From Plasticicumulans lactativorans (GTDB taxonomy: Bacteria > Pseudomonadota > Gammaproteobacteria > Competibacterales > Competibacteraceae): a stretch of DNA of 64,000 bases. The notes below the pieces were generated by a model. That model ran no database searches, had not been told where the DNA came from, and saw only the letters and a list, made by a program, of their open reading frames with translations. Location of the stretch: NCBI RefSeq assembly GCF_004341245.1, contig NZ_SLWY01000012.1, positions 1 through 64,000 of the forward strand. The letters run 5' to 3'. Positions 26,131 to 38,356 of this stretch are shown here, piece after piece. The position numbers and the translations under genes are program-made. The stretch's first letter is position 1. The number at the start of each line of letters is the position of its first letter.

Positions 26131-26798
26131 ACCACGCCGACGCGCCGGCCTACGGGCTGTGGACCCTGGTCGTCATCAACTCGCTGGTGTTCATCCTGTT
26201 CGCCTTCAGTTTCACCAAGCCGAAGACGGCGCGCGACTGGCGCTCGCTGGGAGCCTTCTCGGCCTTCATCGTCGCGCTGTTCACCGAGATGTACGGCTTC
26301 CCACTGACGATCTACCTGCTGTCGGGCTGGCTCACCAGCCGCTTTCCCGGCGTCGATTTCAGCTCGCACGATGGCGGGCACCTGCTGGAGATGGCGTTCG
26401 GCTGGCGCGGCAACCCGCACTTCGGCCCCTTCCACCTGCTGAGCGCGGTGTTCATCGCCGGCGGCTTCTGGCTGCTGGCGGCGGCCTGGCAGGTGCTGTA
26501 CGCGGCCCAGCGCCAGCACCGGCTCGCGACGACGGGGCCGTACCGTCACCTGCGCCACCCGCAGTACGCCGGCTTCGTGCTGATCATGTCCGGCTTCCTG
26601 CTGCAGTGGCCGACGCTGCCGACGTTGGTGATGTTCCCGATCCTGGTGTTCGTCTACGTGCGCCTGGCGCGGCGCGAGGAAGCCGATGCCCTGGCCGCCT
26701 TCGGCGCCGACTACACCGCCTACGCCGCCAGGACGCCGGCCTTCATCCCCGACGCTGCGGCGCTGTGGAACGCCCGCAAAACACCGCGACGGCCCTGA
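26127..26798 (+). CDS. ICMT-family membrane methyltransferase-like protein
   Basis: This is a 223-residue multi-pass membrane protein. The C-terminal signature [23 protein letters not shown] and [25 protein letters not shown] are typical of the isoprenylcysteine carboxyl methyltransferase (ICMT)-like family, which binds S-adenosylmethionine at that site. The substrate is unknown. It is coupled to the DUF2933 gene and precedes the copper ATPase, a combination recurrent in copper islands. Confidence 0.75.
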   Translation: MNHADAPAYGLWTLVVINSLVFILFAFSFTKPKTARDWRSLGAFSAFIVALFTEMYGFPLTIYLLSGWLTSRFPGVDFSSHDGGHLLEMAFGWRGNPHFGPFHLLSAVFIAGGFWLLAAAWQVLYAAQRQHRLATTGPYRHLRHPQYAGFVLIMSGFLLQWPTLPTLVMFPILVFVYVRLARREEADALAAFGADYTAYAARTPAFIPDAAALWNARKTPRRP

Positions 26799-26884
26799 GT
26801 CCGGATGACGATGTTCCGTCGACCCCGATGAGCGGGGCGGAACGCCCGCCCTTCCCGATGGCCCCCTCGCGCCAGGAGACCGAC

Positions 26885-29293
<2,409 letters not shown>

Positions 29294-29378
29294 ACGCCGC
29301 CACGGCCGGGCAGCGGGACGCGGATGGCGCCCGTCGACCGGTACGGGCGAGGTGTGCGGGCCGGCGCGCCGCCGCCGC

Positions 29379-30095
29379 TCAGGACGCCGGCGTCTCGCGC
29401 AGCAGCCGGCGCAGCAGCGCGAGCCCGGGCTTGCGCGGGCTCGCCAGCAGGCTGCGCTCGAGTGCGTCGAGCGTCGCGAACAGGCGGCGCAGGTCGTGGC
29501 CGCAGCTGTCGAGCAGGTGCGCGGCGACCGTCTCGGGCAGGCGCAGGCCGCGCCGCTCGGCGCGTGCCAGCAGCATCGCGCGGCGCAGCGCCGCATCGGC
29601 CGGGCGCAGTTCGAACACGTGGGCCGCGGCGAAGCGTTCGCCGAGCGCGGGTGCCGCCGCGACGAGTGCGGCGGGCGGCACGCCGGCGCTGACGACGAGG
29701 CCGCCGCCGAGCGCCTGCACGCCCGCGCACAGCGTCGCGAGCGCACGCTCCCAGCGCCGCTCGCCGAGGATCGCGTCGAGGTCGTCGATGCAGACGATGC
29801 CGAGGCGCTCCATCCCCTCCAGCGCCTGCGGCGGCAGGCCCGGCTCGCCGCGCATCGACAGGCACACGGCGGCCTGCTGGCGCTCGCCGGCCGCCTGGCA
29901 CACCGCCTGCAGGAGGTGCGTCCTGCCGCTGCCCGCGGGGCCCCACAGGTACACCGCCGGTGCGCCGGCGACGCCGCGCAGGCGCCGCAGGTGTTCGCGC
30001 GCGGCGGCGTTGTCGTCGTCCGCCGCGGCGGTGATGAAGTTGTCGAACGAGGCGCGATCGCGCACCCCGAGCGTCAGCCGCAACTGGTCGTTCAT
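29379..30095 (-). CDS. hda: Hda-like DnaA regulatory protein
   Basis: This 238-residue DnaA-family AAA+ protein lacks a DNA-binding domain. The N-terminus QLRLTLGVRDRASFDNFI resembles the clamp-binding region, and the P-loop reads LWGPAGSGRTHLL with Arg in place of Lys, as usual for Hda. Sensor/Walker B is VCIDDLDAI. It promotes hydrolysis of DnaA-ATP with the sliding clamp to limit re-initiation. Its start overlaps the stop of the AI-2E family gene by four bases. Confidence 0.85.
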   Translation of the reverse strand: MNDQLRLTLGVRDRASFDNFITAAADDDNAAAREHLRRLRGVAGAPAVYLWGPAGSGRTHLLQAVCQAAGERQQAAVCLSMRGEPGLPPQALEGMERLGIVCIDDLDAILGERRWERALATLCAGVQALGGGLVVSAGVPPAALVAAAPALGERFAAAHVFELRPADAALRRAMLLARAERRGLRLPETVAAHLLDSCGHDLRRLFATLDALERSLLASPRKPGLALLRRLLRETPAS

Positions 30096-31192
30096 CGTGG
30101 CGTGCCGTCGCCCTCGTCCGCCGCGGGCGCGGCCGGGCGGTCGTCGTAGAGTTCGCTGTCGAGGTAGAAGTCGTGCGTGTGGCGCAGCAGCACCATCACC
30201 ACCGCGGCGACCGGCAGCGCCAGCAGCACGCCGAAGAAGCCGAACAGGTGACCGCCGGCGAGCACCGCGAAGATCACCGCGACCGGGTGCAGGCCGATGC
30301 GGTCGCCGACCAGCCGCGGCGTCAGCACGCTGCCTTCGAGTACCTGGCCGACACCGAACACCGCCGCGGCCAGCAGCACGTGCAGCGCGTCGTGGAACTG
30401 CACCAGCGCCGCCACCCCGGCGACGACGATGCCGACGATGAAGCCGAGGTAGGGCACGAAGCTGACCATGCCCGCCAGCAGGCCGATCAGCAGCGCGAGG
30501 TCGAGGCCGATCGCGGCGAGCCCGACGGCGTAGATCGTCGACAGCGCCAGCATCACCGTGAACTGCCCGCGCAGGAAGGCGCCGAGGACCGTGTCGGCCT
30601 CGGCGGCGAGGCGCGCCACCGCCGGCTCGACCGCGCGCGGCAGCAGCGCGTGCACGCGCGCGACCAGCACGTCCCAGTCGCGCAGCAGGTAGAAGGTCAC
30701 CACCGGCACCAGCATCAGGTTGGCGAACCAGCCGAGCAGCGCCGCGCCGGAGCGCGTCACCGTGGCGACCACGGCCGCGACCAGGCCGCCGACGGTGTCG
30801 AGCGACTCCTTGAAGCGCGCGCGCAGCAGGTCCATGTCGATCAGGCTGCCGAGGTCGATGTCGAGCGTGCGCGCGAGCCAGGGCTGCAACTGGTGCTTGA
30901 GCCAGTCGAACAGCGTCGGCGCGGTGGTGAGCAGGCGTTCGACCTGCTGCTGCAAGAGCGGGATCAGCACCAGCGAGGTCAGCAGCAGCGCGAGCGTCAG
31001 CGTGACGAACACGCTGGTCACCGCCGCGGTGCGCGAGAAGCGCCAGCGCTCCAGCCGGTCGACCAGCGGGTCGCCGAGGTAGGCGAGGATCGCCGAGACC
31101 AGGAACGGCGTCAGCACCGGCGCGAGCAGGTAGAGCAGCGCACCGGCCGCGCCGAGCACGGCGAACCAGATGCCGATGCGGACCTCAGTCAC
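30092..31192 (-). CDS. AI-2E family transporter (PerM-like)
   Basis: This is a 366-residue polytopic membrane protein with about eight helices and the family's C-terminal block (PYLGFIVGIVVAGVAAL...LTPRLVGDRIGLHPVAVIFAVLAGG). Family members export small molecules or act as sodium/proton antiporters; the substrate here is unknown. It is flanked by, and overlaps, hda and the phosphatidyltransferase gene, a common betaproteobacterial arrangement next to purM. Confidence 0.85.
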   Translation of the reverse strand: MTEVRIGIWFAVLGAAGALLYLLAPVLTPFLVSAILAYLGDPLVDRLERWRFSRTAAVTSVFVTLTLALLLTSLVLIPLLQQQVERLLTTAPTLFDWLKHQLQPWLARTLDIDLGSLIDMDLLRARFKESLDTVGGLVAAVVATVTRSGAALLGWFANLMLVPVVTFYLLRDWDVLVARVHALLPRAVEPAVARLAAEADTVLGAFLRGQFTVMLALSTIYAVGLAAIGLDLALLIGLLAGMVSFVPYLGFIVGIVVAGVAALVQFHDALHVLLAAAVFGVGQVLEGSVLTPRLVGDRIGLHPVAVIFAVLAGGHLFGFFGVLLALPVAAVVMVLLRHTHDFYLDSELYDDRPAAPAADEGDGTPR

Positions 31193-31751
31193 GCCGCGGC
31201 CCCCGGTAGGCCCGCGCCCGCGCGCTCCAGGCCAGCACGTAGTCGAGGCCGCTCCACAGCGTGGTGAAGGCGGTGGCGAGCACCAGCGCGCGCAGCAGCG
31301 CCGGCGGCACGCTCCAGATCCCGTGGCTGACCAGCACCGCGAACACCATCACCAGCTGCATCAGCGTGTTGACCTTGCTGATGCGGCTCGGCGTCGGCTG
31401 CAGCGCCTCGATCAGCCAATGGTAGGCGAGCGCGCCGGCGACGATGACGACGTCGCGCAGCAGCACCAGCGCGACCAGCCAGCGCGGCAGCTCGTGGTTC
31501 CAGCCGAGCACCAGGTAGCAGCCGACCAGCAGCAGCTTGTCGGCGATCGGATCGAGGATGCCGCCGAGCCGGCTGGTCCAGCCGAAGCCCTTGGCGAGCG
31601 CGCCGTCGAGCGCGTCGGACACGCCGGCGACGACGAAGCACGCGAGGGCAGCGCCGAAGTCGCCGACGGCGATCAACCACAGCGTCGGGGGGACCAGCAG
31701 GATGCGGCAGACGGTGATCAGGTTGGGGAGGTGGCGCAGCTCGGGACGCAT
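31185..31751 (-). CDS. CDP-alcohol phosphatidyltransferase family protein
   Basis: This 188-residue membrane enzyme with about five helices has the catalytic motif SDALDGALAKGFGWTSRLGG...DPIADK, matching D-G-x2-A-(R/K)-x8-G-x3-D-x3-D with lysine in place of the usual arginine. It would transfer a phosphatidyl group from CDP-diacylglycerol, for example in phosphatidylglycerol or cardiolipin synthesis. It is one of several such enzymes a cell can hold, so the symbol pgsA is not assigned. It overlaps the AI-2E transporter gene. Confidence 0.8.
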   Translation of the reverse strand: MRPELRHLPNLITVCRILLVPPTLWLIAVGDFGAALACFVVAGVSDALDGALAKGFGWTSRLGGILDPIADKLLLVGCYLVLGWNHELPRWLVALVLLRDVVIVAGALAYHWLIEALQPTPSRISKVNTLMQLVMVFAVLVSHGIWSVPPALLRALVLATAFTTLWSGLDYVLAWSARARAYRGPRRD

Positions 31752-31859
31752 GCCGATGGGTACGAGCGGCGGGGATGCAGCCCCGGAGACGGCGCGCAGT
31801 ATTCGGTTCGCTTCGCCGGGGTGTCAATCGCGCCGGGTCCGGGCGCCGGAATCGGCGTG

Positions 31860-31865
31860 TAGAAT
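31860..31865 (+). promoter_or_regulatory. Putative -10 box upstream of purM
   Basis: TAGAAT, immediately preceded by TG, lies in the short divergent spacer about 55 bases before the purM start. No good -35 hexamer is visible, so this is a tentative promoter. Confidence 0.35.
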
Positions 31866-31919
31866 GCCGACCCGCTGGCGCGCCGGCCGCCGAGCCGTGC
31901 GCGCCCCCCGCAACCGCAG

Positions 31920-32981
31920 GTGAGCGTCGTGACCCAACCCAACCCTCCGCAGGCCCCGTCCCTGAGCTACCGCGATGCCGGCGTCGACATCGATGCCGGC
32001 GAGGCCCTGGTCGAGCGCATCAAGCCGCACGCGCGGCGCACCCAACGGCCGGGCGTGCTCGGCGGACTCGGCGGCTTCGGCGCGCTGTTCGAGCTGCCGC
32101 TCGAGCGCTACCGCCAGCCGGTGCTGGTGTCGGGCACCGACGGCGTCGGCACCAAGCTCAGGCTCGCGCTCGACACCGGCATCCACGACACCATCGGCAT
32201 CGACCTGGTGGCGATGTGCGCCAACGACATCGTCGTCGCCGGCGCCGAACCGCTGTTCTTCCTCGACTACTACGCCACCGGGCACCTCAGCGTCGACACC
32301 GCGGCCAGGGTCATCAAGGGCATCGCCGACGGCTGCGAGCTCGCCGGCTGCGCGCTGGTCGGCGGCGAGACCGCCGAGATGCCGGGCATGTACGAAGGCG
32401 CGGACTACGACCTCGCCGGCTTCTGCGTCGGCGTGGTCGAGAAGGACCGCATCCTCGACGGCTCGCGCGTGGCGCCGGGCGACGTGCTGATCGGGCTCGC
32501 CTCCAGCGGCGCGCATTCCAACGGCTACTCGCTGATCCGCCGCATCGTCGCGGTGAGCGGCGCGCGCCTCGACCAGCCCTTCGAAGGCACCACGCTCGGC
32601 CGGGCACTGCTGACGCCGACCCGCATCTACGTGAAGTCGCTGCTGGCGCTGCTCGCCGAGGTGCCGGTGCACGCGTTCGCGCACATCACCGGCGGCGGCC
32701 TGCCCGACAACCTGCCGCGGGTGCTCGCCGACGGCACCCGCGCGGTGATCGAGGCCGCGAGCTGGGAGCGCCCGGCGCTGTTCCGCTGGCTGCAGGCGCA
32801 GGGCGGCGTGGTCGAGACCGAGATGCTGCGCACCTTCAACTGCGGCGTCGGCATGGTGGTGTGCGTGGCGGCGGGCGACGTCGACACCGCCCTCGCCCGC
32901 CTGCGCGCGAGCGGCGAGACCGCCTGGGTGATGGGCCACGTCGAAGCGGGCGACGCGATCCCGCGCGTGGTGGTGCGCTGA
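31920..32981 (+). CDS. purM: Phosphoribosylformylglycinamidine cyclo-ligase
   Basis: This 353-residue AIR synthetase closes the imidazole ring in the fifth step of de novo purine synthesis. Typical segments are [39 protein letters not shown]...[26 protein letters not shown] and [14 protein letters not shown]. The start is GTG at 31920, with an in-frame GTG at 31929 as an alternative. It is followed, with a one-base stop/start overlap (TGATG), by purN. Confidence 0.95.
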   Translation: MSVVTQPNPPQAPSLSYRDAGVDIDAGEALVERIKPHARRTQRPGVLGGLGGFGALFELPLERYRQPVLVSGTDGVGTKLRLALDTGIHDTIGIDLVAMCANDIVVAGAEPLFFLDYYATGHLSVDTAARVIKGIADGCELAGCALVGGETAEMPGMYEGADYDLAGFCVGVVEKDRILDGSRVAPGDVLIGLASSGAHSNGYSLIRRIVAVSGARLDQPFEGTTLGRALLTPTRIYVKSLLALLAEVPVHAFAHITGGGLPDNLPRVLADGTRAVIEAASWERPALFRWLQAQGGVVETEMLRTFNCGVGMVVCVAAGDVDTALARLRASGETAWVMGHVEAGDAIPRVVVR

Positions 32982-33640
32982 TGGGCGCTCCCCGCCTGCG
33001 CGTGGTGGTGCTGATCTCGGGGCGCGGCAGCAACCTGCAGAGCCTGCTCGACGCCGCCGCGGGCGGCGGGCTGCCGGTCGACATCCGCGCGGTGATCAGC
33101 AACCGCCCCGGCGTGCAGGGGCTCGAGCGCGCGCGCGCCGCGGGCGTCGAGGCGGTCACGCTCGACCACCGCGCCTACGCCGGGCGCGAGGACTTCGACG
33201 CCGCGCTGATCGCCGCGATCGACCGCCACGAACCCGGCCTGGTGGTGCTCGCCGGCTTCATGCGCATCCTCACGCCGGCGTTCTGCGCGCACTACGCCGG
33301 GCGCCTGCTCAACATCCACCCGTCGCTGCTGCCGAAGTTCCGCGGCGTCCACACCCACGAGCGCGCGCTCGCCGAGGGCGAGACCGAGCACGGCGCGAGC
33401 ATCCACTTCGTCACCGCCGAGCTCGACGGCGGCCCGGTGTTCCTGCAGGCGCGGGTGCCGGTGCTGCCCGGCGACGATGCCGGAACGCTCGCCGCGCGCG
33501 TGCTGGAGCAGGAACACCGCCTCTACCCGCTGGCGATCCGCTGGTTCGCCGAGGGCCGCGTGCGCCAGGACGGCGACCGCGTGCGCTTCGACGGCGCGCT
33601 GCTCGACGCGCCGCTGCCGCTGCCGCCATGCCCGGCCTGA
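32981..33640 (+). CDS. purN: Phosphoribosylglycinamide formyltransferase
   Basis: This 219-residue GAR transformylase uses formyl-tetrahydrofolate in the third purine step. Family motifs are LISGRGSNLQSLLDA, VVLAGFMRILTPAF, the catalytic Asn/His in LLNIHPSLLPKF and the Asp region in VTAELDGGPVFLQARVPV. It overlaps the purM stop and its 3' end overlaps the next gene by 13 bases, making a tight operon. Confidence 0.95.
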   Translation: MGAPRLRVVVLISGRGSNLQSLLDAAAGGGLPVDIRAVISNRPGVQGLERARAAGVEAVTLDHRAYAGREDFDAALIAAIDRHEPGLVVLAGFMRILTPAFCAHYAGRLLNIHPSLLPKFRGVHTHERALAEGETEHGASIHFVTAELDGGPVFLQARVPVLPGDDAGTLAARVLEQEHRLYPLAIRWFAEGRVRQDGDRVRFDGALLDAPLPLPPCPA

Positions 33641-34350
33641 GCCGCGCCGCGCTGGCGCTGCTGGCGCTGCTCGCCAGCGGCCTCGCCGTGGCCGAACCGG
33701 CGCTGCAGCCGTTTCGCGCGCGCTACGCGCTGGCGCTGCGCGGGGTGCCGGTCGGCGAGGCGCTGGTGCAGCTCGACATCGACGCCGACGGCCGCTACCG
33801 GATGCGCGCGCGCTCGCAGGCCGACGCCGCGCTCAAGCTCCTGCTGCCGGACCGCCTCGCCGACAGCGCCGAAGGGCACGTCGGCGCCGACGGCGTGGCG
33901 CCGCTGCACTACACCCACGAGCGCAGTGGCGGCAGCAAGCGCGAGTTCACCGAGATCACGTTCGACCACGGCGCCGGCGAGGTGCGGGTGCAGAGCGACG
34001 AGGGCGCCGCGCGCCTGCCGCTGCGGCCGGGGATGTTCGATCCGCTGTCGCTGCAGCTCCACGCGATGTGGTCGCTGCGCGCGCAGCGACCGCTCGGCAC
34101 GGTGACGCTGGTCGACGACGCGAGCCCCGATGCCTACGCGGTCACCGAGCAGGGACACGAGACGGTCGACACCGGCCTCGGCCGGCTCGACGCGGTGAAG
34201 CTGCTGCGCGGGCAGCCGGGCGATCGCAAGCTCGCGGCGTTCTGGTTCGCGCCGGCGCACGGCTACCTGCCGGTGCAGGTGCAGCAGTGGCGCAAGGGGC
34301 GCGAGACGCTGCGCATGACGCTGCTCGGCGTGTCTCCGGGGACGCCGTGA
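33628..34350 (+). CDS. DUF3108 exported protein, first of a tandem pair
   Basis: This 240-residue protein has a signal peptide (ALALLALLASGLAVA) and the DUF3108 beta-barrel-like domain (FRARYALALRGVPVGEALVQL...FDPLSLQLHAMWSL...FWFAPAHGYLPVQVQQW). It begins inside the 3' end of purN and overlaps the next DUF3108 gene (GTGA). DUF3108 proteins are periplasmic proteins of unknown role found beside purMN in betaproteobacteria. Confidence 0.82.
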   Translation: MPGLSRAALALLALLASGLAVAEPALQPFRARYALALRGVPVGEALVQLDIDADGRYRMRARSQADAALKLLLPDRLADSAEGHVGADGVAPLHYTHERSGGSKREFTEITFDHGAGEVRVQSDEGAARLPLRPGMFDPLSLQLHAMWSLRAQRPLGTVTLVDDASPDAYAVTEQGHETVDTGLGRLDAVKLLRGQPGDRKLAAFWFAPAHGYLPVQVQQWRKGRETLRMTLLGVSPGTP

Positions 34351-35060
34351 AGACCCTGCGCGCGCTCGCCGCCGGCGTGCTGCTGGTGCTGGGCGCGGCG
34401 GCGCAGGCGGCACCGCAGGCGCCGTTCGCGGCGCACTACGTGCTTTCGACGCTCGGCTTCGACGTCGGCACCGCCGAGGTGATCGGCACCCCGCGCGCCG
34501 ACGGCGGCCTGCGGGTCGTCGCCCGCGCGGCCGGCCTCGGCATCGTCCACGCGCTGTTCGGCGAGCTCGGCGAGGCCCGCTTCGAGATCGGCCGGCGCGG
34601 CGACGAGTCCCGCGTGGAGCGCTTCGCGATCCGCGTCGAGCCGCCGTTCGACTCGCACGCCGAACTCGACTACGGCTGGGACAGCGGCGTGCTGCAGGTG
34701 CTGTACAACGGCAGCCGGCGACGCGACCCGCTCGACGCCGCCACCGGCGACCCGTTCGCGCTGATGCTCGCGATCGGCGACGCACGCCGCGCCGGACGGC
34801 TGCCGCCACAGCACTGGCGGGTGCCCGACGACGAGGCGCTGCGCGACTACGCGGTGCAGATGCTCGGCGAGGAGACCGTCAGCACGCCGTTCGGCAGCCT
34901 GCGCGCCGAGCGCTACGAGTCGGTGCGCAGCGACAAGGGCCGCGTGCGCATCGTCGTCTGGCTCGCGCCCGGGCTCGACTGGCTGCCGGTGCTCGGCACG
35001 CGCGTGCGCGACGGCAGGGAGAAGGCGCGCTTCACGCTGACCGCGTACTCGCGCGGCTAG
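34347..35060 (+). CDS. DUF3108 exported protein, second of a tandem pair
   Basis: This 237-residue paralogue of the preceding gene has a signal peptide ending QAAPQA, a domain start APFAAHYVLSTLGFDVGTAEV and a C-terminal VWLAPGLDWLPVLGTRVRDG. The GTG start overlaps the previous stop. Its own stop shares the tetranucleotide CTAG with the stop of the convergent DUF1249 gene. Sequence similarity to the first copy is limited, so the duplication is old. Confidence 0.8.
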   Translation: MKTLRALAAGVLLVLGAAAQAAPQAPFAAHYVLSTLGFDVGTAEVIGTPRADGGLRVVARAAGLGIVHALFGELGEARFEIGRRGDESRVERFAIRVEPPFDSHAELDYGWDSGVLQVLYNGSRRRDPLDAATGDPFALMLAIGDARRAGRLPPQHWRVPDDEALRDYAVQMLGEETVSTPFGSLRAERYESVRSDKGRVRIVVWLAPGLDWLPVLGTRVRDGREKARFTLTAYSRG

Positions 35061-35527
35061 CCGCCCGGCGGCGGCGGGCGGAAGCCGTGGCCCTGCCGCA
35101 GGCAGTAGCCCAGCCACTTGAACAGGAAGCGGTTCACCCGCCAGCGCTCGCAGACCCGACCGCCGGCGGCGTCACCCTCGAGGTCGAACGCCGGCGCGTG
35201 GCGCGGGTGGGCGGTCATCACCTCGGCGAGCCGCGCGTCATGGTAGACGCGCACCCGCAGGTCGGGCTCGCAGACGATCTCTCCGTCGCGCTCGAAGCGG
35301 TAGGTGAGCATGACCTCGCTGGTGAAGCGGAAACGTTCGCTGACACGCAGGTGCAGGTCGGTCGCCCCGTCCATCCGCGATACCCCGTCGAAGCCCGTCA
35401 CCGGCATCACCGGTACCAGGCAGCGCATCATCATGTAGTTGCGCTCATACAGGTCCATCAGGCCCGCAAAGGTGCGGGGTGCGGCCTCCAGACCGGCACG
35501 CGGCCGTGTGAGTACGTGGGCGTTCAC
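35057..35527 (-). CDS. DUF1249 (YqiB-like) protein
   Basis: This cytoplasmic protein of about 156 residues is similar in layout to Escherichia coli Yqi[21 protein letters not shown] near the N-terminus, [16 protein letters not shown] in the middle and [18 protein letters not shown] at the end. The start is uncertain: GTG at 35527 covers the family's N-terminal region, while ATG at 35458 would truncate it. It is divergent from ppsA and convergent with the DUF3108 gene. Function unknown. Confidence 0.75.
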   Translation of the reverse strand: MNAHVLTRPRAGLEAAPRTFAGLMDLYERNYMMMRCLVPVMPVTGFDGVSRMDGATDLHLRVSERFRFTSEVMLTYRFERDGEIVCEPDLRVRVYHDARLAEVMTAHPRHAPAFDLEGDAAGGRVCERWRVNRFLFKWLGYCLRQGHGFRPPPPGG

Positions 35528-35674
35528 GAATGTGGCTACCGGGGCTCGGGGTGGACGCACACCGCGTGCTGCTGCAGCACGCGCGGGCAAGGAAACGGTG
35601 CAGGGTCTGCGACACAAGGATCGTTGTCATTACAGCGCAACAACAATCAAGTTCCCGGACTTAGGTCGCAACAT

Positions 35675-35680
35675 TATAAT
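35675..35680 (+). promoter_or_regulatory. TATAAT box upstream of ppsA
   Basis: A consensus TATAAT lies in an AT-rich patch about 130 bases before the ppsA start. No strong -35 box is found 17 bases upstream (TTCCCG), so it may need an activator or serve as an extended element. Confidence 0.45.
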
Positions 35681-35807
35681 TGCGGCCTTCACGAAGTCAT
35701 GGCCCCCCGCGCCTGCCGCGGTGTCCGCCCGGGTGCCGGCCTGCTCCGGGCGAACGGCGGAGCCATGGCTGCCCACCGCCACCAGTCGATCGTTAAGGGG
35801 AACTACG

Positions 35808-38180
35808 TTGGCAGACTACGTACTTTGGTTCGACACCCTCGGGATGGGCGACGTCGATCGCGTCGGCGGCAAGAACGCCTCCCTCGGCGAGATGATCAGC
35901 CACCTCGCCGCGAGTGGCGTCCAGGTCCCGGGGGGCTTCGCGACCACCGCTGCGGCCTTCTGGGAGTTCCTCACCGTCAACGAGCTGACCGACCGGATCA
36001 ACGCCGAACTGGCGAAGCTCGACATCGAGGACGTCAACGCCCTGGCGCAGACCGGCGCGCGGGTGCGCCAGTGGGTCGTCGACGCGCCGTTCCAGCCGGC
36101 GCTGCTCGACGCCATCACCACCGCCTACCGCCGCCTCGAAGGCGACGCCGGCACCGGGATCTCGGTCGCGGTGCGCTCCTCGGCCACCGCCGAGGACCTG
36201 CCCGACGCCTCCTTCGCCGGCCAGCAGGAAACCTTCCTCAACGTGCGCGGCCTCGACGCCGTGATGGTCGCGATCAAGCACGTGTTCGCCTCGCTTTACA
36301 ACGACCGCGCCATCGCCTACCGCGTGCACCACGGCTTCGAGCACAGCGAGGTCGCGCTGTCGGCCGGCATCCAGCGCATGTGCCGCTCCGACCTCGGCGC
36401 CGCCGGCGTGATGTTCACGCTCGACACCGAGTCGGGCTTCAACGACGCCGTGTTCATCACCGCGAGCTACGGCCTCGGCGAGACCGTGGTGCAGGGCGCG
36501 GTGAACCCCGACGAGTTCTACGTGCACAAGCCCACGCTGCAGGCCGGGCGCCCGGCGGTGCTGCGCCGCAACCTCGGCGGCAAAGCGATCAAGATGGTCT
36601 ACAGCGACGAGCGCGGCCACGGCCGCAGCGTCAAGACCGTCGACGTCGACCCCGCCGACCGCCGCCGCTTCTCGCTGACCGACGCCGAGGTCGAGGCGCT
36701 GGCGCACCAGGCGCTGATCATCGAGCAGCACTACGGCCGGCCGATGGACATCGAGTGGGGCAAGGACGGCACCGACGGCAAGCTCTACATCCTGCAGGCG
36801 CGCCCGGAGACGGTGAAGAGCCGCGCCGACTCGCAGGTGATGCAGCGCTACCACCTCGGCAAGCGCACCGAGGTGCTCGCCACCGGCCGCTCGATCGGCC
36901 AGCGCATCGGCTCGGGCGCGGTGCGCATCATCCACGACATCAAGGAGATGGCGCGGGTGCAGCCGGGTGACGTGCTGGTCACCGACATGACCGACCCCGA
37001 CTGGGAGCCGATCATGAAGCGCGCCTCGGCGATCGTCACCAACCGCGGCGGACGCACCTGCCACGCGGCGATCATCGCCCGCGAACTCGGCATCCCGGCG
37101 GTGGTCGGCTGCGGCAACGCCACCGAGCGCGTGGCCGACGGCGACGCGGTCACCGTGTCCTGCGCCGAGGGCGACACCGGCTTCATCTACAAGGGCCTGA
37201 TCGACTTCGACGTGCGCGAGGTCAGCCTCGACGCGATGCCGAAGCTGCCGTTCAAGATCATGATGAACGTCGGCAACCCCGACCGCGCCTTCGACTTCTC
37301 GCGCCTGCCGAACGCCGGCGTCGGCCTCGCGCGGCTGGAGTTCATCATCAACCGCATGATCGGCGTGCACCCGAAGGCACTGCTGAACTACGCGCAGCTG
37401 CCGCCCGACATCAAGCCGCGGGTCGACGCGCAGATCGCCGGCTACGCCTCGCCGGTGGACTTCTACATCGACAAGCTCGCCGAGGGCATCGCCACGCTCG
37501 GCGCGGCGTTCGCGCCGAAGCCGGTGATCGTGCGCATGTCGGACTTCAAGTCCAACGAGTACGCGAACCTGATCGGCGGCCCGCTGTACGAGCCGCACGA
37601 GGAAAACCCGATGATCGGCTACCGCGGTGCCGCGCGGTACGTGTCGGCGGACTTCCGCGACTGCTTCGAGCTCGAGTGCCGGGCGATGCGCAAGGCGCGC
37701 GACGTCATGGGGCTCACCAACATCCAGGTGATGATCCCGTTCGTGCGCACGCTCGAGGAGGCCCGCGGCGTGGTCGAGATCCTGCGCGACAACGGCCTCG
37801 AACGCGGCAAGAACGGCCTCAAGCTGATCATGATGTGCGAGCTGCCGTCGAACGCCCTGCTCGCCGACGAATTCCTCGAATACTTCGACGGCTTCTCGAT
37901 CGGCTCGAACGACCTGACCCAGCTGACGCTCGGCCTGGATCGCGACTCGGGCCTGATCGCGCACCTGTTCGACGAGCGCAACCCGGCGGTCAAGAAGCTG
38001 CTGAGCCTCGCGATCCAGGCCTGCCGCCGTCACGGCAAGTACATCGGCATCTGCGGCCAGGGCCCCTCGGACCACCCCGACCTCGCCCGCTGGCTGATGG
38101 ACGAGGGCATCGAGAGCGTCTCGCTGAACCCCGACTCGGTCGTCGAGACCTGGCTGTACCTGGCCGGCGAAGACGTCTGA
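35808..38180 (+). CDS. ppsA: Phosphoenolpyruvate synthase
   Basis: This 790-residue enzyme converts pyruvate and ATP to phosphoenolpyruvate, AMP and phosphate in gluconeogenesis. Domains run as ATP-grasp (about residues 15-340, [10 protein letters not shown] and [19 protein letters not shown]), swivelling phosphohistidine domain ([20 protein letters not shown] with the catalytic His) and PEP-binding TIM barrel with the [10 protein letters not shown] cysteine. The TTG start at 35808 follows an AAGGGG site. The usual neighbour encoding its regulatory kinase/phosphotransferase is not in the window. A strong terminator follows. Confidence 0.95.
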   Translation: MADYVLWFDTLGMGDVDRVGGKNASLGEMISHLAASGVQVPGGFATTAAAFWEFLTVNELTDRINAELAKLDIEDVNALAQTGARVRQWVVDAPFQPALLDAITTAYRRLEGDAGTGISVAVRSSATAEDLPDASFAGQQETFLNVRGLDAVMVAIKHVFASLYNDRAIAYRVHHGFEHSEVALSAGIQRMCRSDLGAAGVMFTLDTESGFNDAVFITASYGLGETVVQGAVNPDEFYVHKPTLQAGRPAVLRRNLGGKAIKMVYSDERGHGRSVKTVDVDPADRRRFSLTDAEVEALAHQALIIEQHYGRPMDIEWGKDGTDGKLYILQARPETVKSRADSQVMQRYHLGKRTEVLATGRSIGQRIGSGAVRIIHDIKEMARVQPGDVLVTDMTDPDWEPIMKRASAIVTNRGGRTCHAAIIARELGIPAVVGCGNATERVADGDAVTVSCAEGDTGFIYKGLIDFDVREVSLDAMPKLPFKIMMNVGNPDRAFDFSRLPNAGVGLARLEFIINRMIGVHPKALLNYAQLPPDIKPRVDAQIAGYASPVDFYIDKLAEGIATLGAAFAPKPVIVRMSDFKSNEYANLIGGPLYEPHEENPMIGYRGAARYVSADFRDCFELECRAMRKARDVMGLTNIQVMIPFVRTLEEARGVVEILRDNGLERGKNGLKLIMMCELPSNALLADEFLEYFDGFSIGSNDLTQLTLGLDRDSGLIAHLFDERNPAVKKLLSLAIQACRRHGKYIGICGQGPSDHPDLARWLMDEGIESVSLNPDSVVETWLYLAGEDV

Positions 38181-38213
38181 GGGCGGGTCGCACTGCAGCG
38201 CCGTGCACCACCG

Positions 38214-38242
38214 GAGGGTGCAGCCGCCCCGGCTGCACCCTC
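38214..38242 (+). terminator. Rho-independent terminator of ppsA
   Basis: GAGGGTGCAGCC (38214-38225) and GGCTGCACCCTC (38231-38242) form a perfect 12-bp stem with a five-base loop, followed by a T-rich run TTCGTTCTT. Confidence 0.85.
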
Positions 38243-38356
38243 TTCGTTCTTCAGCACCACACCTTCCAACAGAAGCGCGGCGAACCGCGCCCGCCGGGCC
38301 CATGCGCCGGCGAAGGCGCTTCGACCGGGCCCACACCGCCCCACCGAGGGAGCACC

